This document shows positions 19,719-28,688 of a stretch of 57,902 bases of DNA, one piece after another. A program made the position numbers and the translations under genes. The notes beneath the pieces were generated by a model, which did not search any database, was not told the DNA's origin, and saw only the letters and a program-made list of their open reading frames with translations. Numbering within the stretch: the stretch's first letter is position 1; every line of letters starts with the position of its first letter. The stretch is from Actinomyces oris. GTDB lineage: Bacteria > Actinomycetota > Actinomycetes > Actinomycetales > Actinomycetaceae. Location of the stretch: contig NZ_MSGO01000027.1 of NCBI RefSeq assembly GCF_001929375.1, positions 1 to 57,902 on the forward strand. The letters run 5' to 3'.

Positions 19719-21689
19719 CTAGTGCTCGCCCGTCGACTGCGGGCTCGGGGTGGGCCGAGGGTAGGAGGGTTGCGCCGACGGCACCTTGCCCCGGTAGGTG
19801 CTGCCGCCCTGGTAGACCCCGTTGGGGTCGGTGTTGCGCTGGATCGCGAAGGTGTACTCGGTGGCGGTTGTCCCCTGCTCGCCGGCGCCCGAGGCGTGTG
19901 AGAAGGACTTGTTCCATTCGGCCAGCTCGGGCGCCTTGTCCTCCAGCCCCTCGGCGGCCTGGGCGTAGACGCTGGAGGAGTGGGGGTAGCCGCTCGTGCT
20001 CATCTGGTGGGTGTCGAGCATGGCGACCTGCCGGTTGGGGCCGGTGGGTGTGGGGGCGGCGTCGAGCCCGGGGACGGCGTCGCCGGTGTTCTCCAGGTGG
20101 AGGGCGTGGACGTCGTCGGGGATGTCGGCTCCTGCGGTGGGGGCGCCTGCGGTGAGGACCGTGGTGATGTTGTAACGCTCCTGGATCGCGGGGTCGGCGG
20201 CGATGTTGGAGACCGTGATTCCGCCCTGGGAGTGGCCGTAGAGGGCGACCTCCTCCCCCGGTTGGATGCCGGCCTGGCGCATGGCGGTGACGACGCCGCT
20301 CTCCATGGCCGTGGGCGCGCCCCCCACACCCTCGAGGTTGGTGAGCAGGTCCTGCGGTTCGCCGTCACCGACGGTCCAGTCGGTGGTGCCGGGGACGTAG
20401 ACGACCCAGGAGACACGGCCGTCGGCGTGCTCGACCCGCTGGATGGAGATGACCCCGGCCTCCTCGTAGCCCTGCCCCAGGGAGTTCTTGGAGGACTGCA
20501 CCTCCTGGCAGTGGGTGATGGTCTCGGAGATGCTCTGCGGGGACTTGGACTCCTTGCCCTTGCCGGTCATACCGGGCTTGACGGCGCTGGCGAGCCCGAA
20601 GGGGTCCTTGGCGGCGGGCGGGAGCACGGTGGCTCCGCTGCCGCCGACGGGGGTGACCGTGATGCCGCTCTGGGTGCCGTAGATTCCCGCCCCCAGCGAG
20701 GCGGCGTTCGCGCCCAGAACCATGGCGACGCGCTGCATGGGCGTGAGGCTCTTGGTGTCGACGGTCTGCGTCCCCACGGTGACCTGTCCGGGCAGGCGCT
20801 GCTTCGCCCAGGGGTCGAGGCGCTGGGAGACCTGCTGGAGATAGGTTTGGACCGTGGAGGCCTCCCGCCCGGTCTTGGCGTTCTTGAGCCAGCGCGTCAG
20901 CAGGACGATCCTGACGAGGTCCTCCTTGACCCACTGCTCGGTGGTCGGGTCGCTGAGCAGGAGCTGGAGGGCCTCGACTGCGGCCTGACTGTCCTCGTTG
21001 TCCTCCAACAGCTTGTAGAGCAGCCAGCTCGCCGCCGGTGACGACGCCAGCAGCGCTGAGATCGTGGGGAACTGTGCGGCGGTGGTGGCCCCCAGCGCCA
21101 TCTGGAGGAGGCCGGAGTCGAAGGCCCGGACGTCCACGGGCCCCACAAGACCATTGACGGGAGCGGCTTTCCCCTCGGCCAGGCTGTGGGCCTGGGAGCA
21201 GGCGGTGACGTCGGAGGCGATGCCACGCAGAGTATCGGCGACGGCCTGGAGCGACCCCGGCCCCATGCTCAACGCATCCAGGGCCTGAAGAGCCTCGGAC
21301 TTCTCCAGATCGATTCCCCCCAGGATCGGGTTAGGAATACTAGGCGGGGAAATAGGCGGAGGCGGCGCCATATTCACTTCGGTGACCGCGTTGGCAATGA
21401 GTGTTCGCGCATCATCCAGGGAGCCGGCCGCCGAGGTGAGGCTGCTGGCCAGGGAGTCGAGGTCAGCCGTATTCACGGAGACGGAGCCGCCCGCCACCAC
21501 CACCGCGGGGCCCACACCCCACATGATCCAGTTGTGGCCGCTATCCTCCGGGGCCGGCCCGGTGGGCGGGGCGGGGGAAGTCTTCGGCTTCGGGGGCGGC
21601 GATGTGGAGGACGGCGATTTCGTCGCGTGGGGGTCCTGCTTCCAGACGGGGTACGGGCCGCTGGAGCCGTCCATGGCAACCGGGCTCAT
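19719..21689 (-). CDS. Large alpha/beta-hydrolase, candidate type VII secretion effector
   Basis: The 656-residue product begins with a Pro/Lys/Ser-rich stretch, a hydrophobic segment (about residues 54-70) and a helical WXG-like region. Near residue 480 it carries the nucleophile elbow LYGHSQGGIT within a lipase-like block (VVYVPGTTDW before, DDVHALHLENTGDAVPGLD after, the latter a likely acidic residue). A His near DTHQMSTSGYPHSSSVY could complete the triad. The ATG overlaps the stop of the small WXG-like gene (ATGA), the layout of secreted effectors with their partner. Hydrolysis of a lipid or ester is inference. The C-terminus ends in a Pro/Ser-rich tail. Confidence 0.7.
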   Translation of the reverse strand: MSPVAMDGSSGPYPVWKQDPHATKSPSSTSPPPKPKTSPAPPTGPAPEDSGHNWIMWGVGPAVVVAGGSVSVNTADLDSLASSLTSAAGSLDDARTLIANAVTEVNMAPPPPISPPSIPNPILGGIDLEKSEALQALDALSMGPGSLQAVADTLRGIASDVTACSQAHSLAEGKAAPVNGLVGPVDVRAFDSGLLQMALGATTAAQFPTISALLASSPAASWLLYKLLEDNEDSQAAVEALQLLLSDPTTEQWVKEDLVRIVLLTRWLKNAKTGREASTVQTYLQQVSQRLDPWAKQRLPGQVTVGTQTVDTKSLTPMQRVAMVLGANAASLGAGIYGTQSGITVTPVGGSGATVLPPAAKDPFGLASAVKPGMTGKGKESKSPQSISETITHCQEVQSSKNSLGQGYEEAGVISIQRVEHADGRVSWVVYVPGTTDWTVGDGEPQDLLTNLEGVGGAPTAMESGVVTAMRQAGIQPGEEVALYGHSQGGITVSNIAADPAIQERYNITTVLTAGAPTAGADIPDDVHALHLENTGDAVPGLDAAPTPTGPNRQVAMLDTHQMSTSGYPHSSSVYAQAAEGLEDKAPELAEWNKSFSHASGAGEQGTTATEYTFAIQRNTDPNGVYQGGSTYRGKVPSAQPSYPRPTPSPQSTGEH

Positions 21690-21913
21690 GACGAGCTCGT
21701 TCCAGTCGATGAGTTTCGAGACTCAACGACACCGACCTTGGAGGAGGCCGTGTCATAGCGCGTCGCCAGCGCAGTCAGGAGCCCGGAGGCATTCGTGAGC
21801 ATCGTCTGGCAGGCGGTGGAGTCCGCCCCAACCCAGCTGGCGGGGACCGACGTGGGGAACTGAGTAACGGCGGCGTCGTAGTCCGACCTGGAGCGTGACA
21901 GTGAGAAAGACAT
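21686..21913 (-). CDS. Small WXG100-like protein
   Basis: Seventy-five residues, mostly helical, with PASWVGADSTACQTML, a W-x-G turn as in ESX/WXG100 partners. The second helix follows. It overlaps the start of the hydrolase gene by four bases, implying translational coupling and probably a secreted heterodimer. It is a little shorter than the usual 95-100 residues of WXG100 proteins. No secretion ATPase (EccC) lies in this window. Confidence 0.6.
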   Translation of the reverse strand: MSFSLSRSRSDYDAAVTQFPTSVPASWVGADSTACQTMLTNASGLLTALATRYDTASSKVGVVESRNSSTGTSSS

Positions 21914-22092
21914 GACTCGACGGTAGGGCGACCCCGAGGCGGCCGCAGCGCCGGAGTGCAGCCCTGTGGATCAGACCTGCACTCCGGCGCCTGTGGCCCC
22001 CGGCGGGCCACACGGCCGCGCGACCAGTGGCCAGATGGGAGGATCAATACCGACGCCCGCTCGCAACGTCCCTCGGGGAAGGAGCCCCGCAC

Positions 22093-22458
22093 ATGGATCC
22101 CACAACGGCGGAGCTTCTCTTCATGGGCACGGAGTGCGAGACCAGCGGCTTCGAGGCCTTCAACGCCGTGCGAGACATGGAGAACCTCGACGCCGAGGCC
22201 GCCGTCGAGCGGACTCGCGCGATTCTGACCTGGCTGGCCTCCGGCAACATGATCGACCTGTTCCTGGGCGATCCGTTCACGTACGAGCCCGACCCCCGCG
22301 ACGGCGACCCGACGGGCACCGACCTCATCCGTGCCGACAGGCTCTGGACCATGGACGGCCCCGATGACAGATGGCTCCTCTACGACACCACCCCCTGGGG
22401 CAGACTCATGCTCGAGAACTGGTGGATCGTGCACTGGGAGAAGGGCTCGACGAGCTGA
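22093..22458 (+). CDS. Hypothetical small acidic protein
   Basis: A 121-residue, soluble, acidic protein with many Trp and Asp residues in its second half (DRLWTMDGPDDRWLLYDTTP). GGAAGGAG lies 8 bases before the ATG, which fixes the start. I do not recognise the family. It is divergent from the WXG-like gene and might be linked to the neighbouring effector, but nothing shows that. A strong hairpin follows 41 bases after the stop. Confidence 0.6.
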   Translation: MDPTTAELLFMGTECETSGFEAFNAVRDMENLDAEAAVERTRAILTWLASGNMIDLFLGDPFTYEPDPRDGDPTGTDLIRADRLWTMDGPDDRWLLYDTTPWGRLMLENWWIVHWEKGSTS

Positions 22459-22859
22459 CGGCGACCCGGCCTCGGTCGCGCCTCCTCGATAAAGGACTCG
22501 GCCCGCGGTCCGGTCTCCCGAACCGCGGGCCCAAGCCTCGCGAGGCCCTCCTGCTACCCGGCTTCCCATAAGGCCGGGGAGGCGGGGCCTCCTTCACCAG
22601 AGCGTCCGGTTCGGGCTCCCTAAGACCCGTTCCAGACTCGGAGACCTGCCAGTCATCGGGCTCCCCAACCCTCGTGACCGGTTCCGTCCGGCGGCAGTAA
22701 CTATGTAACCCACCGATCCTGAGCGGACCCCCCGAATTCCCCTATGAACACGCTGAGAAATAGGCGCCATTCCGCCGATTTTGCGTTGCCTGCACCACAT
22801 TCCGGCGATTACTCAGAGTATTCCGGTACTTCTTCAGGGGCGTTCCCACGACTCGTCCA
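22459..22859. other. Intergenic with hairpins, no gene seen
   Basis: About 400 bases between converging genes. The first 90 hold two hairpins; the rest shows no family-like frame or RNA gene I can name. Confidence 0.4.
22500..22531. terminator. Strong GC hairpin, probable terminator
   Basis: Arms GGCCCGCGGT (22500-22509) and ACCGCGGGCC (22522-22531) pair perfectly around a 12-base loop; the palindrome GCCTCGCGAGGC follows at 22535-22546. It lies between converging genes. There is no U-tract, as is usual in high-GC actinobacteria. Confidence 0.6.
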
Positions 22860-23531
22860 TCAAACCGAGGCCGGTGGCCGGCGCAGGCACACGACGGCGT
22901 CGGCCCGCCGCCCCTCCTGACCGTCTGGCCCCGTCGCCTGCCTCTGGCGCTCCTCGCCGATGACGACCTGCCAGCCGGCCGTCGCCTCGGCCAGGCCCTC
23001 GAGGAGCTCGGCGGCCGTGTAGGTCCGGGCGTGGTGGGTGTGCCAGGGCGGGTTGACGGCGTGCACCGCCGTGAGCAGGTGCCCTCCGGGGGCGACGCGG
23101 GCGGCGGCGTCGGACAGGAGGGCCATGAGGTCCAGGGAGCCCGGCTCGTGCCCGCCGTGGACGTAGAAGCTCGTCACCAGGTCGAAGGGTCCGGCCGGCA
23201 GGCCGTCTCCGACGTCGTGCACGCGACCGGTCACGCGCGAGGCGACCCCGAGCCGCTCGGCCTGCCCGGTCAGGCGCCCGATGGCGGTGGCGGACAGGTC
23301 CAGACCGATCACCTGCCAGCCGCGCTCGGCCAGCCACAGGACGTCGGCGCCCTCGCCGCAGCCGATCTCCAGGGCGGTCCCGGGACTCCAGTCGGTGGCG
23401 AGCTCCGGTAGCCAGTCGTTGGGGCGGCCCGACCACATCTGCTCGACCGAGGCGTAACGCTCCTCCCAGCGGGAGGCGGAGTGAGCGGTGTTGGGCTGCG
23501 GATCGGAGTACTGCTGGCGGGGCTGTGTCAT
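22860..23531 (-). CDS. Class I SAM-dependent methyltransferase
   Basis: The 223-residue protein has the Rossmann SAM-binding motif I ALEIGCGEGADVLWLA (about residues 53-68) and the acidic end of strand 2 in VIGLDLSATAIG. FDLVTSFYVHGGHE follows, typical of small-molecule or tellurite-resistance-type (TehB-like) methyltransferases. The substrate is unknown. ATG at 23531. It is divergent from the siderophore-interacting protein gene with about 220 bases between starts. Confidence 0.82.
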   Translation of the reverse strand: MTQPRQQYSDPQPNTAHSASRWEERYASVEQMWSGRPNDWLPELATDWSPGTALEIGCGEGADVLWLAERGWQVIGLDLSATAIGRLTGQAERLGVASRVTGRVHDVGDGLPAGPFDLVTSFYVHGGHEPGSLDLMALLSDAAARVAPGGHLLTAVHAVNPPWHTHHARTYTAAELLEGLAEATAGWQVVIGEERQRQATGPDGQEGRRADAVVCLRRPPASV

Positions 23532-23747
23532 GCCGCGATCCTACCGACGTCGGATCACCCCGCAGGCCGCCCGACGACGGCGCCCCAGCACGTCAACCTT
23601 TCAGATTTCCCACCGCCCTATCCACCGCCGGAATTCTTTCGATATTTTCTCCGCTGTTCCCAACAGGAGATCCTAAGCAAGCCTTCAATCATTCCGGTTA
23701 TGGTTCGCCTGAACTCGAGATCAGACAACCGGGAGGCGGACACGCTC

Positions 23748-24506
23748 ATGGCACGTGGTGGGAGGGGATTCCAAGGCACAGTGCTCAAGGCGCTGCGGGC
23801 ACCGGAGCACAAGCTCACGGTGGCCGGGGTGCGCGAGCTGGCGCCCTACACGGAGCTGACCGTCCACTGCCCGAGCCTGCTGGGCACCGGCGCCGCCATG
23901 CTGCCGCCCACCGCCTGGGTGCGGATGTGGATCCCGCAGGGCGGCCGTCAGCACCAGCGCGCCTACACCATCACCCGCATCAACCGCGAGCAGGCCACCG
24001 CCATCATCCTGGTCCTGCACCATGAGCCCAGCGGTCCGGCGTCGCGGTGGTCGAAGCGGGTCCGGCCCGGAGACACCGTGTCCGTCCAGCTCATGGGCGG
24101 CACCAGCTACCGGTGGCCGTCCCCGGGCGACCGGATGCTGCTGGTGGGCAACCGGGCCTCCGCGCCCGCGCTGGCCGACGCCGTCGCCGCCGCCCCGCCG
24201 AGCAGCCTGGTCACCGTCGTCATGCTGGCGCCCGAGGCCGGCTTCCTGCCCCTGGCCGCGCGCGACCACCGGCTCATCCGCGTGAATCCCGAGGTCTCCG
24301 AGGAGACGCTGCTGGCCACCGTCGACCGCACCCTGTGGGCGGACACCGGGGACCTGGCCCTGGACTGGGTGTTCATCGCCCTGGAGAGCAGCGCCACCAA
24401 GGCGGTGCGGCGCCACCTGATCGCCTCCGGACTGAGCCGGCGCAGCATCCAGCACCAGGGCTACTGGACCCGCGACGGCGCCATGGGCGCGGCCCCCGAG
24501 GCCTGA
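23748..24506 (+). CDS. Siderophore-interacting protein (FAD-binding ferric reductase type)
   Basis: A 252-residue ViuB/SIP-family protein. The FAD-binding barrel includes HQRAYTITRIN (the R-x-Y-T/S flavin motif) near residue 65 and GPASRWSKRVRPGDTV. The NAD(P)H-type domain follows with DRMLLVGNRASAPALADAV and ends with the usual HQGYWTRDG motif, as in SIP enzymes that release iron from ferric siderophores in the cytoplasm. The start at 23748 is preferred because GGGAGGCGG precedes it; an earlier ATG at 23700 has no such site. No siderophore transporter is adjacent. Confidence 0.85.
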   Translation: MARGGRGFQGTVLKALRAPEHKLTVAGVRELAPYTELTVHCPSLLGTGAAMLPPTAWVRMWIPQGGRQHQRAYTITRINREQATAIILVLHHEPSGPASRWSKRVRPGDTVSVQLMGGTSYRWPSPGDRMLLVGNRASAPALADAVAAAPPSSLVTVVMLAPEAGFLPLAARDHRLIRVNPEVSEETLLATVDRTLWADTGDLALDWVFIALESSATKAVRRHLIASGLSRRSIQHQGYWTRDGAMGAAPEA

Positions 24507-24619
24507 GCCCGACCGCCGGCCACCAGCCGACGTCGTCGCGCTCCTCGCCCTGCCCGCGCTGGGCCTGCTGGGTTACGTCCTGGTGCGCTAAGTGAAGCGA
24601 GCCCGTTGACGCTCCTCGT

Positions 24620-25090
24620 TCACAGCGGCACCGCCTCTCGTGCGGCGTCAGTCAGCTGAACAGGTAGGGGGGAGTCGGAGACGACGTCGGCCGGGAATCC
24701 GGTGAGTCTCTCAACGTCATCGACGAACAGGGCCAGGTCGAACAGGTCAGTACCGGTCGACGGCGTGACCAGAAGGTCGATGTCAGAGTCGAAGTCATCC
24801 TCCCCCCGGACTGACGACCCGAAAACGCGGAGGTTGCTGAGGCCATGACACTCGGCGCAGGCGAGGATCGTATCGGCCTGCATGGCAAGTGGGAGTGACG
24901 GTCGGTAACCGGCTGCACGCAGCACCGTTTCGAGCAGCTCGTCGGACACCGCACGCGCCCCGGACTCCACCTGCGTCACGACCGACTCGTTCAAGCCGGC
25001 ACGCTGGGCCAGCTGAGCCTGTGAGAGCCCTGCATCCAGACGCGCAGCACGAACGAGTGCCGGTGCGTCATCAGTGCGGAAGCGACCCAT
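24620..25090 (-). CDS. HTH (Xre) - nucleotidyltransferase (MNT) fusion protein
   Basis: Residues 8-65 form an Xre helix-turn-helix (GLSQAQLAQRAGLNESVVTQ). Residues 85-156 are a minimal nucleotidyltransferase with VFGSSVRGEDDFDSDIDLLV, the GS...DxD catalytic motif. Minimal nucleotidyltransferases act as antitoxins in HEPN-MNT modules, and the HTH would add autorepression. No HEPN partner is present on either side, so it is an orphan or acts alone. The ATG at 25090 is chosen because the Xre fold starts right after it. Confidence 0.75.
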   Translation of the reverse strand: MGRFRTDDAPALVRAARLDAGLSQAQLAQRAGLNESVVTQVESGARAVSDELLETVLRAAGYRPSLPLAMQADTILACAECHGLSNLRVFGSSVRGEDDFDSDIDLLVTPSTGTDLFDLALFVDDVERLTGFPADVVSDSPLPVQLTDAAREAVPL

Positions 25091-25265
25091 GAGGTCAGCA
25101 TATGGCACAACCAGCTGCTCGGACCCTGCGACGACGTCGGTCGAGGACGTACTTTCGGCGTGAGGACTGCGCTGTCCCCCAGATGGCTGGGGGCGGAGCC
25201 GCGTCGTTTGGAGGAGAAGGACGTCCTCGGCGCGAAACGCAGTCCTCGACATGCGCCGTTCGGAA

Positions 25266-25706
25266 TCAGGACCGCCGCACGCATCGGTAGCGGCGGCGCC
25301 CCGGCCAGCGCGGGTCCAACGGCGCAGGGCCGATATCGAAGTCGAGCGCCCGGTAGAAGCCGACGGCGTCGTCGTCGGTCTCGGCGACAACCTGCCCCGA
25401 CGCACTGGCAAGGGCATCAACGAGCGCCCGCCCGATTCCGTCGCCACGTAGCCCCGGAGCCACGGCAATGTACTCCAACACGACGCCATCGGGTCGAGAC
25501 ACGTAGGCAGCTACCGACGTGGGCGCGCCCCGCGGGCCCGTACCCACGACCTCCATGAGCACTAGCTCCTCAGCAATGATCCTGCGCAGCTCGGCGTCGG
25601 GCAGTCCCGCGGCCTCGCGCATAAGAGCCAGCATCTGCTCACTGGCCAGGTCCTGCTCCACCAGAACTCTGACTGCCGCTCCGTGCTGGACCCGGTCCGT
25701 CGTCAT
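25266..25706 (-). CDS. GNAT family N-acetyltransferase
   Basis: About 146 residues with YIAVAPGLRGDGIGRALVDAL, the acetyl-CoA binding motif A, and DDDAVGFYRALDFDI for motif B. The N-terminal half is a helical region without features that identify the substrate. Start at 25706 (MTTDRVQ); an upstream Met at 25736 is possible. It has 175 bases to the HTH-nucleotidyltransferase gene on the same strand. Confidence 0.75.
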   Translation of the reverse strand: MTTDRVQHGAAVRVLVEQDLASEQMLALMREAAGLPDAELRRIIAEELVLMEVVGTGPRGAPTSVAAYVSRPDGVVLEYIAVAPGLRGDGIGRALVDALASASGQVVAETDDDAVGFYRALDFDIGPAPLDPRWPGRRRYRCVRRS

Positions 25707-25916
25707 AACCGCATTATCCACTGACCCGCACGGCACCTATGGCGTCACGGACACATTGCATTCTCGCTGGTCGGAACCTACTTCACCGATCCGGGGCGAG
25801 CGCGCCGCATAGGCTGGCGGCGACCGAGGAGCGCTCCACGCCAACGTCGACGGACCACTTGTTGAAAATGCCACAAGAATCCGGCAGGATTTCGCCTGGT
25901 CATACCATTCCCCACC

Positions 25917-26354
25917 ATGTCCGCCCCTATGAGGTCATCAACCATGCGACTCCTCCCTCCAGTCGTCTTCACGCTTGCCACGACTGTCCTGGCCCTGACG
26001 GTCGGCGGCGGCCTGTTCGGCTGGGAAACCTCCCTCCTGACGCCTTTGAGCCTGCTGACGGTCAGTCTCATCCTCCTTCAGGCCCAGCACGTTCAGCGTG
26101 CCGAGCCCTCGCAGCGCATCCCGGGCCCCTCGATCCTCGCGCTGGCCGTCATCGGCCTGGGGCTGGCGGCCGCCCTGCTCGGCCACGGCCTCTACAGCCA
26201 TGAGCCCGCCGCCGCCATCAACCTGCCGTCGGCCGGCGTCCTGCTGTACGTCGTCGTGACCTCCTATCGCCGACGCCGCCCCGAGGCGCAGCCCGTCCTC
26301 GTCGCCGCCCCGACGGCTCCCCTCGGCGAGACGTCCACCTCTCAGCCGCAGTAA
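25917..26354 (+). CDS. Small integral membrane protein
   Basis: A 145-residue protein with four hydrophobic segments (about 12-32, 38-55, 70-90, 100-115) and a Pro/Ala/Thr-rich cytoplasmic-type tail after RRRR. I do not recognise the family. The start may be the second ATG (MRSSTMRLL, 25929). Confidence 0.5.
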   Translation: MSAPMRSSTMRLLPPVVFTLATTVLALTVGGGLFGWETSLLTPLSLLTVSLILLQAQHVQRAEPSQRIPGPSILALAVIGLGLAAALLGHGLYSHEPAAAINLPSAGVLLYVVVTSYRRRRPEAQPVLVAAPTAPLGETSTSQPQ

Positions 26355-26545
26355 CGGTGTCGAAAGCGCCTCGCCTCGGGCCGTCACAGTACGGTTCCAC
26401 GAGGCTCGCCTCAGCGCGACTAGCATTCTGAGAGCGAAGGTTGTGGCGCAGGCGATGGCGAAGCCTCGTCGGGATGCGAGCATGGAATGTCCTCAACGAG
26501 CGGTCGGGAGAGCTTGCCGGGCAGTACGTACCCGAAGTGTGTCGC

Positions 26546-27064
26546 TCACCGAGACGAGCCACGAATAACAAGCCACCCACGCCCTAGAGGACGCTCCAGA
26601 ATGAGGGTTGCATCCCCAAAGGCTGTAGCCCACGGGCTGGTTATATTGTCAAGATCCACGTCCTCCACGCCCCCTCGTTCGCTTTCTACTGTCGGATATT
26701 CCTCAATATGTGAGGCCGGAGCATAGGAATACTTGGAAACATACTTCCGTATAGCAGCATCGGTTGCAATGAAAGAAATGATGTACCCCCAGCCTCCAGG
26801 GAATTCTTTGGCGAAATTGGTTGCTGGGGAGACAGAGGATACTTGAGCATCTTCAGGGAGGGAATGCCCGTCTCCAATAGCAAGAATCTGGTCCAGGTGC
26901 CCCATATCTGCCGGATACGGAGCACCCGCCTGCTGGTTGCTCAGCAGCGCCGACGCGGAGGGTTGGGTATCACCTCGGCTGCGAGAACCGCCACAGGCAG
27001 CAATAGCTGCTGACGCAGCGAATGTGACTAGTCCGGCAACAAATCCCCTCCGCAGAGTAAGCAT
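26546..27064 (-). CDS. Lipoprotein, candidate immunity protein (paralogue 3)
   Basis: A 172-residue protein with a signal peptide and lipobox AAIAAC (Cys 24), so it should be anchored outside the membrane. It shares long stretches with the two paralogues upstream: ADMxHLDQIL, GHSLPEDAQVSSVSPATNF, EFPGGWGYIISF and the C-terminal LERPLGRGWLVI. It lies last in a toxin locus and has no toxin module directly before it. An immunity role is inferred from position and duplication. Base composition is clearly AT-richer than the surrounding genome. Confidence 0.65.
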   Translation of the reverse strand: MLTLRRGFVAGLVTFAASAAIAACGGSRSRGDTQPSASALLSNQQAGAPYPADMGHLDQILAIGDGHSLPEDAQVSSVSPATNFAKEFPGGWGYIISFIATDAAIRKYVSKYSYAPASHIEEYPTVESERGGVEDVDLDNITSPWATAFGDATLILERPLGRGWLVIRGSSR

Positions 27065-27225
27065 GAGAACTCCCTACCGAGCGACACAAGAGAACTTTTC
27101 GGTCAGCACCAGCTCGAAGCGTCCTGCTTGCTTTCTAAAGGCGAATGCTCTGGTCGACATCCGAAGAACTCCATTATTGCCTTGACACAGTCATGATGCA
27201 CCTCAGATTGACAAGTTGGATTACT

Positions 27226-27777
27226 TTAACGCGGCCCACCCTGGATGACAAGCCAGCCTCTCCCTAAGGGGCGCTCGAGGAGAACATTGGCCCGTCCGAG
27301 AACACAGTTCCAAGGGTCACTAATTTCACTAAGATCGATATCTTCTAAGCCACCTTCGACTTTTAATGCCGTCGGATACCTTTCAATGAGCTCCCCAGGG
27401 TCTCCAGTCCGTTCAGTAACGTAGGCTCGTATGGAAGAATCGATGGCGGTGAAGGCGATGACATACCCCCACCCTCCAGGAAATACCCTGGCAAAGTTGG
27501 TGGCAGGCTTAATCGAAACTACGTGAGCACCTTCGGGGAGAGTCTGTCCACCCTTGAGAGATAGAATCTGGTCCAGGTGCTCCATATCTGCCGGATACGG
27601 AGCACCCTCCTGCTGGTTGCCAGATACACCAGAAGCGGACTCTTGGGGAGTATCTTCCACTAATCTACTTAATCTGTGAAAGGTGTAGGCCCCTAAACAT
27701 AGGATGGCAACCATCACGGCTGAGCAGCCGACTACAAGCACCCTCAGGATGCCGCGTCGATTTGGTTTAGAAGTCAT
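27226..27777 (-). CDS. Membrane-anchored candidate immunity protein (paralogue 2)
   Basis: A 183-residue protein with one N-terminal membrane anchor (about residues 11-33) and no lipobox. It has the same outer domain as its neighbours: HLDQILSLKGGQTLPEGA, PATNFARVFPGGWGYVIAF and LLERPLGRGWLVI. The start at 27777 overlaps the end of the orphan toxin module by 11 bases, a typical toxin-immunity coupling. It is the most diverged of the three paralogues. Confidence 0.65.
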   Translation of the reverse strand: MTSKPNRRGILRVLVVGCSAVMVAILCLGAYTFHRLSRLVEDTPQESASGVSGNQQEGAPYPADMEHLDQILSLKGGQTLPEGAHVVSIKPATNFARVFPGGWGYVIAFTAIDSSIRAYVTERTGDPGELIERYPTALKVEGGLEDIDLSEISDPWNCVLGRANVLLERPLGRGWLVIQGGPR

Positions 27778-28180
27778 GACTCTCACTCCGAACGGAAGAA
27801 TTACCTTTGAGGTCATATTCCTGAGCAAGCCCTCTCTGATGAAGTCTTTGTAGCCGCTCGTCTTTAATTTCCATGCCAAGAATTTTAGTGGACTTGCCTC
27901 CATCCCAGTTGTAGCGGTCTGCGACATGAACCTTGTAGTCGCACGTGTAGTATCCGTTAGGATGGTCTGGCGTGGGGGGATACACAGTGATAGTACCTTC
28001 GGTGGCGTGATCATATGAACCTACCGCATAATACCAGTTCAAGCTTTCTGTCGCTGTTTCACCTTCCCATTTCGTGTTGAAAGGATAGGTAATCGACCCA
28101 GTGGCACCCGAGGATTCCTGCCGCGCAGTGCGCGCTCGAATTGTATCGCTCACCGAGAGGACCCGTTGATGATGAGCCAT
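27767..28180 (-). CDS. Orphan toxin C-terminal module
   Basis: About 110 of its 137 residues match the C-terminus of the effector at 28689: SITYPFNTKW, WYYAVGSYDHATEGTITVYP, HVADRYNWDGGKST and LQRLHQRGLAQEYDL. It lacks the N-terminal secretion domain and begins within the 3' end of the preceding immunity gene (30-base overlap). Displaced 'orphan' tips like this occur downstream of polymorphic toxin genes and can recombine onto the full-length gene. The toxic activity is not identifiable from motifs I know. Confidence 0.65.
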   Translation of the reverse strand: MAHHQRVLSVSDTIRARTARQESSGATGSITYPFNTKWEGETATESLNWYYAVGSYDHATEGTITVYPPTPDHPNGYYTCDYKVHVADRYNWDGGKSTKILGMEIKDERLQRLHQRGLAQEYDLKGNSSVRSESHDF

Positions 28181-28656
28181 CCGCGCCCTAAAGGTCTCTC
28201 CAGTACGAGGACACCGTCAGTGATTCCCGTGTCCCAGGGGTTGCTTATCTCATCGAAATTAAGGTCCGACAGTTGAACGTCTCCAGGTTTAGCGGATGAA
28301 TATTTCTCAATAATGTCGCCTGAATGAATGGTGTGCTCCGTGACATACTGTCGTATGGCAGAGTCAGTTGCCGTGAAGGCAATGACATACCCCCAGCCTC
28401 CAGGGAATTCTTTGGCGAAATTGGTTGCTGGGGAGACAGAGGATACTTGAGCGTTTTCAGGAAGGGAATGCCCATCTCCAATAGCAAGAATCTGGTCGAG
28501 GTGCTCCATATCTGCTGGATACGGAGCACCCTCCTGTTGGGTAACAGCCACAGTGGTCTCCTGACTGGATCTTAGTGAACTTGGGTGAGTACGCATAAAG
28601 CTGCAAGCCGACGTGAACGTAACAGCAAGAAATACAAGTAATATATTTCTCGCCAT
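28150..28656 (-). CDS. Lipoprotein, candidate immunity protein (paralogue 1)
   Basis: A 168-residue protein with signal peptide and lipobox FTSAC (Cys 18). It follows the full-length effector within about 33 bases, the standard place for the cognate immunity gene. The mature part contains HLDQILAIGDGHSLPENA and FPGGWGYVIAF. Large parts of its DNA are nearly identical to 26785-26920 in paralogue 3. An upstream in-frame Met at 28692 would overlap the effector stop; the one at 28656 gives a proper signal peptide. Confidence 0.68.
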   Translation of the reverse strand: MARNILLVFLAVTFTSACSFMRTHPSSLRSSQETTVAVTQQEGAPYPADMEHLDQILAIGDGHSLPENAQVSSVSPATNFAKEFPGGWGYVIAFTATDSAIRQYVTEHTIHSGDIIEKYSSAKPGDVQLSDLNFDEISNPWDTGITDGVLVLERPLGRGWLIINGSSR

Positions 28657-28688
28657 CCCATACACGCAAGAAGGCTCATCTTTCCCTC

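Noticed and set aside
24508-24591. Hydrophobic reading frame (ADVVALLALPALGLLGYVLVR) after the siderophore-interacting protein gene
   Set aside because: No start codon or ribosome site and no upstream continuation in that frame; too short to call a gene or fragment.
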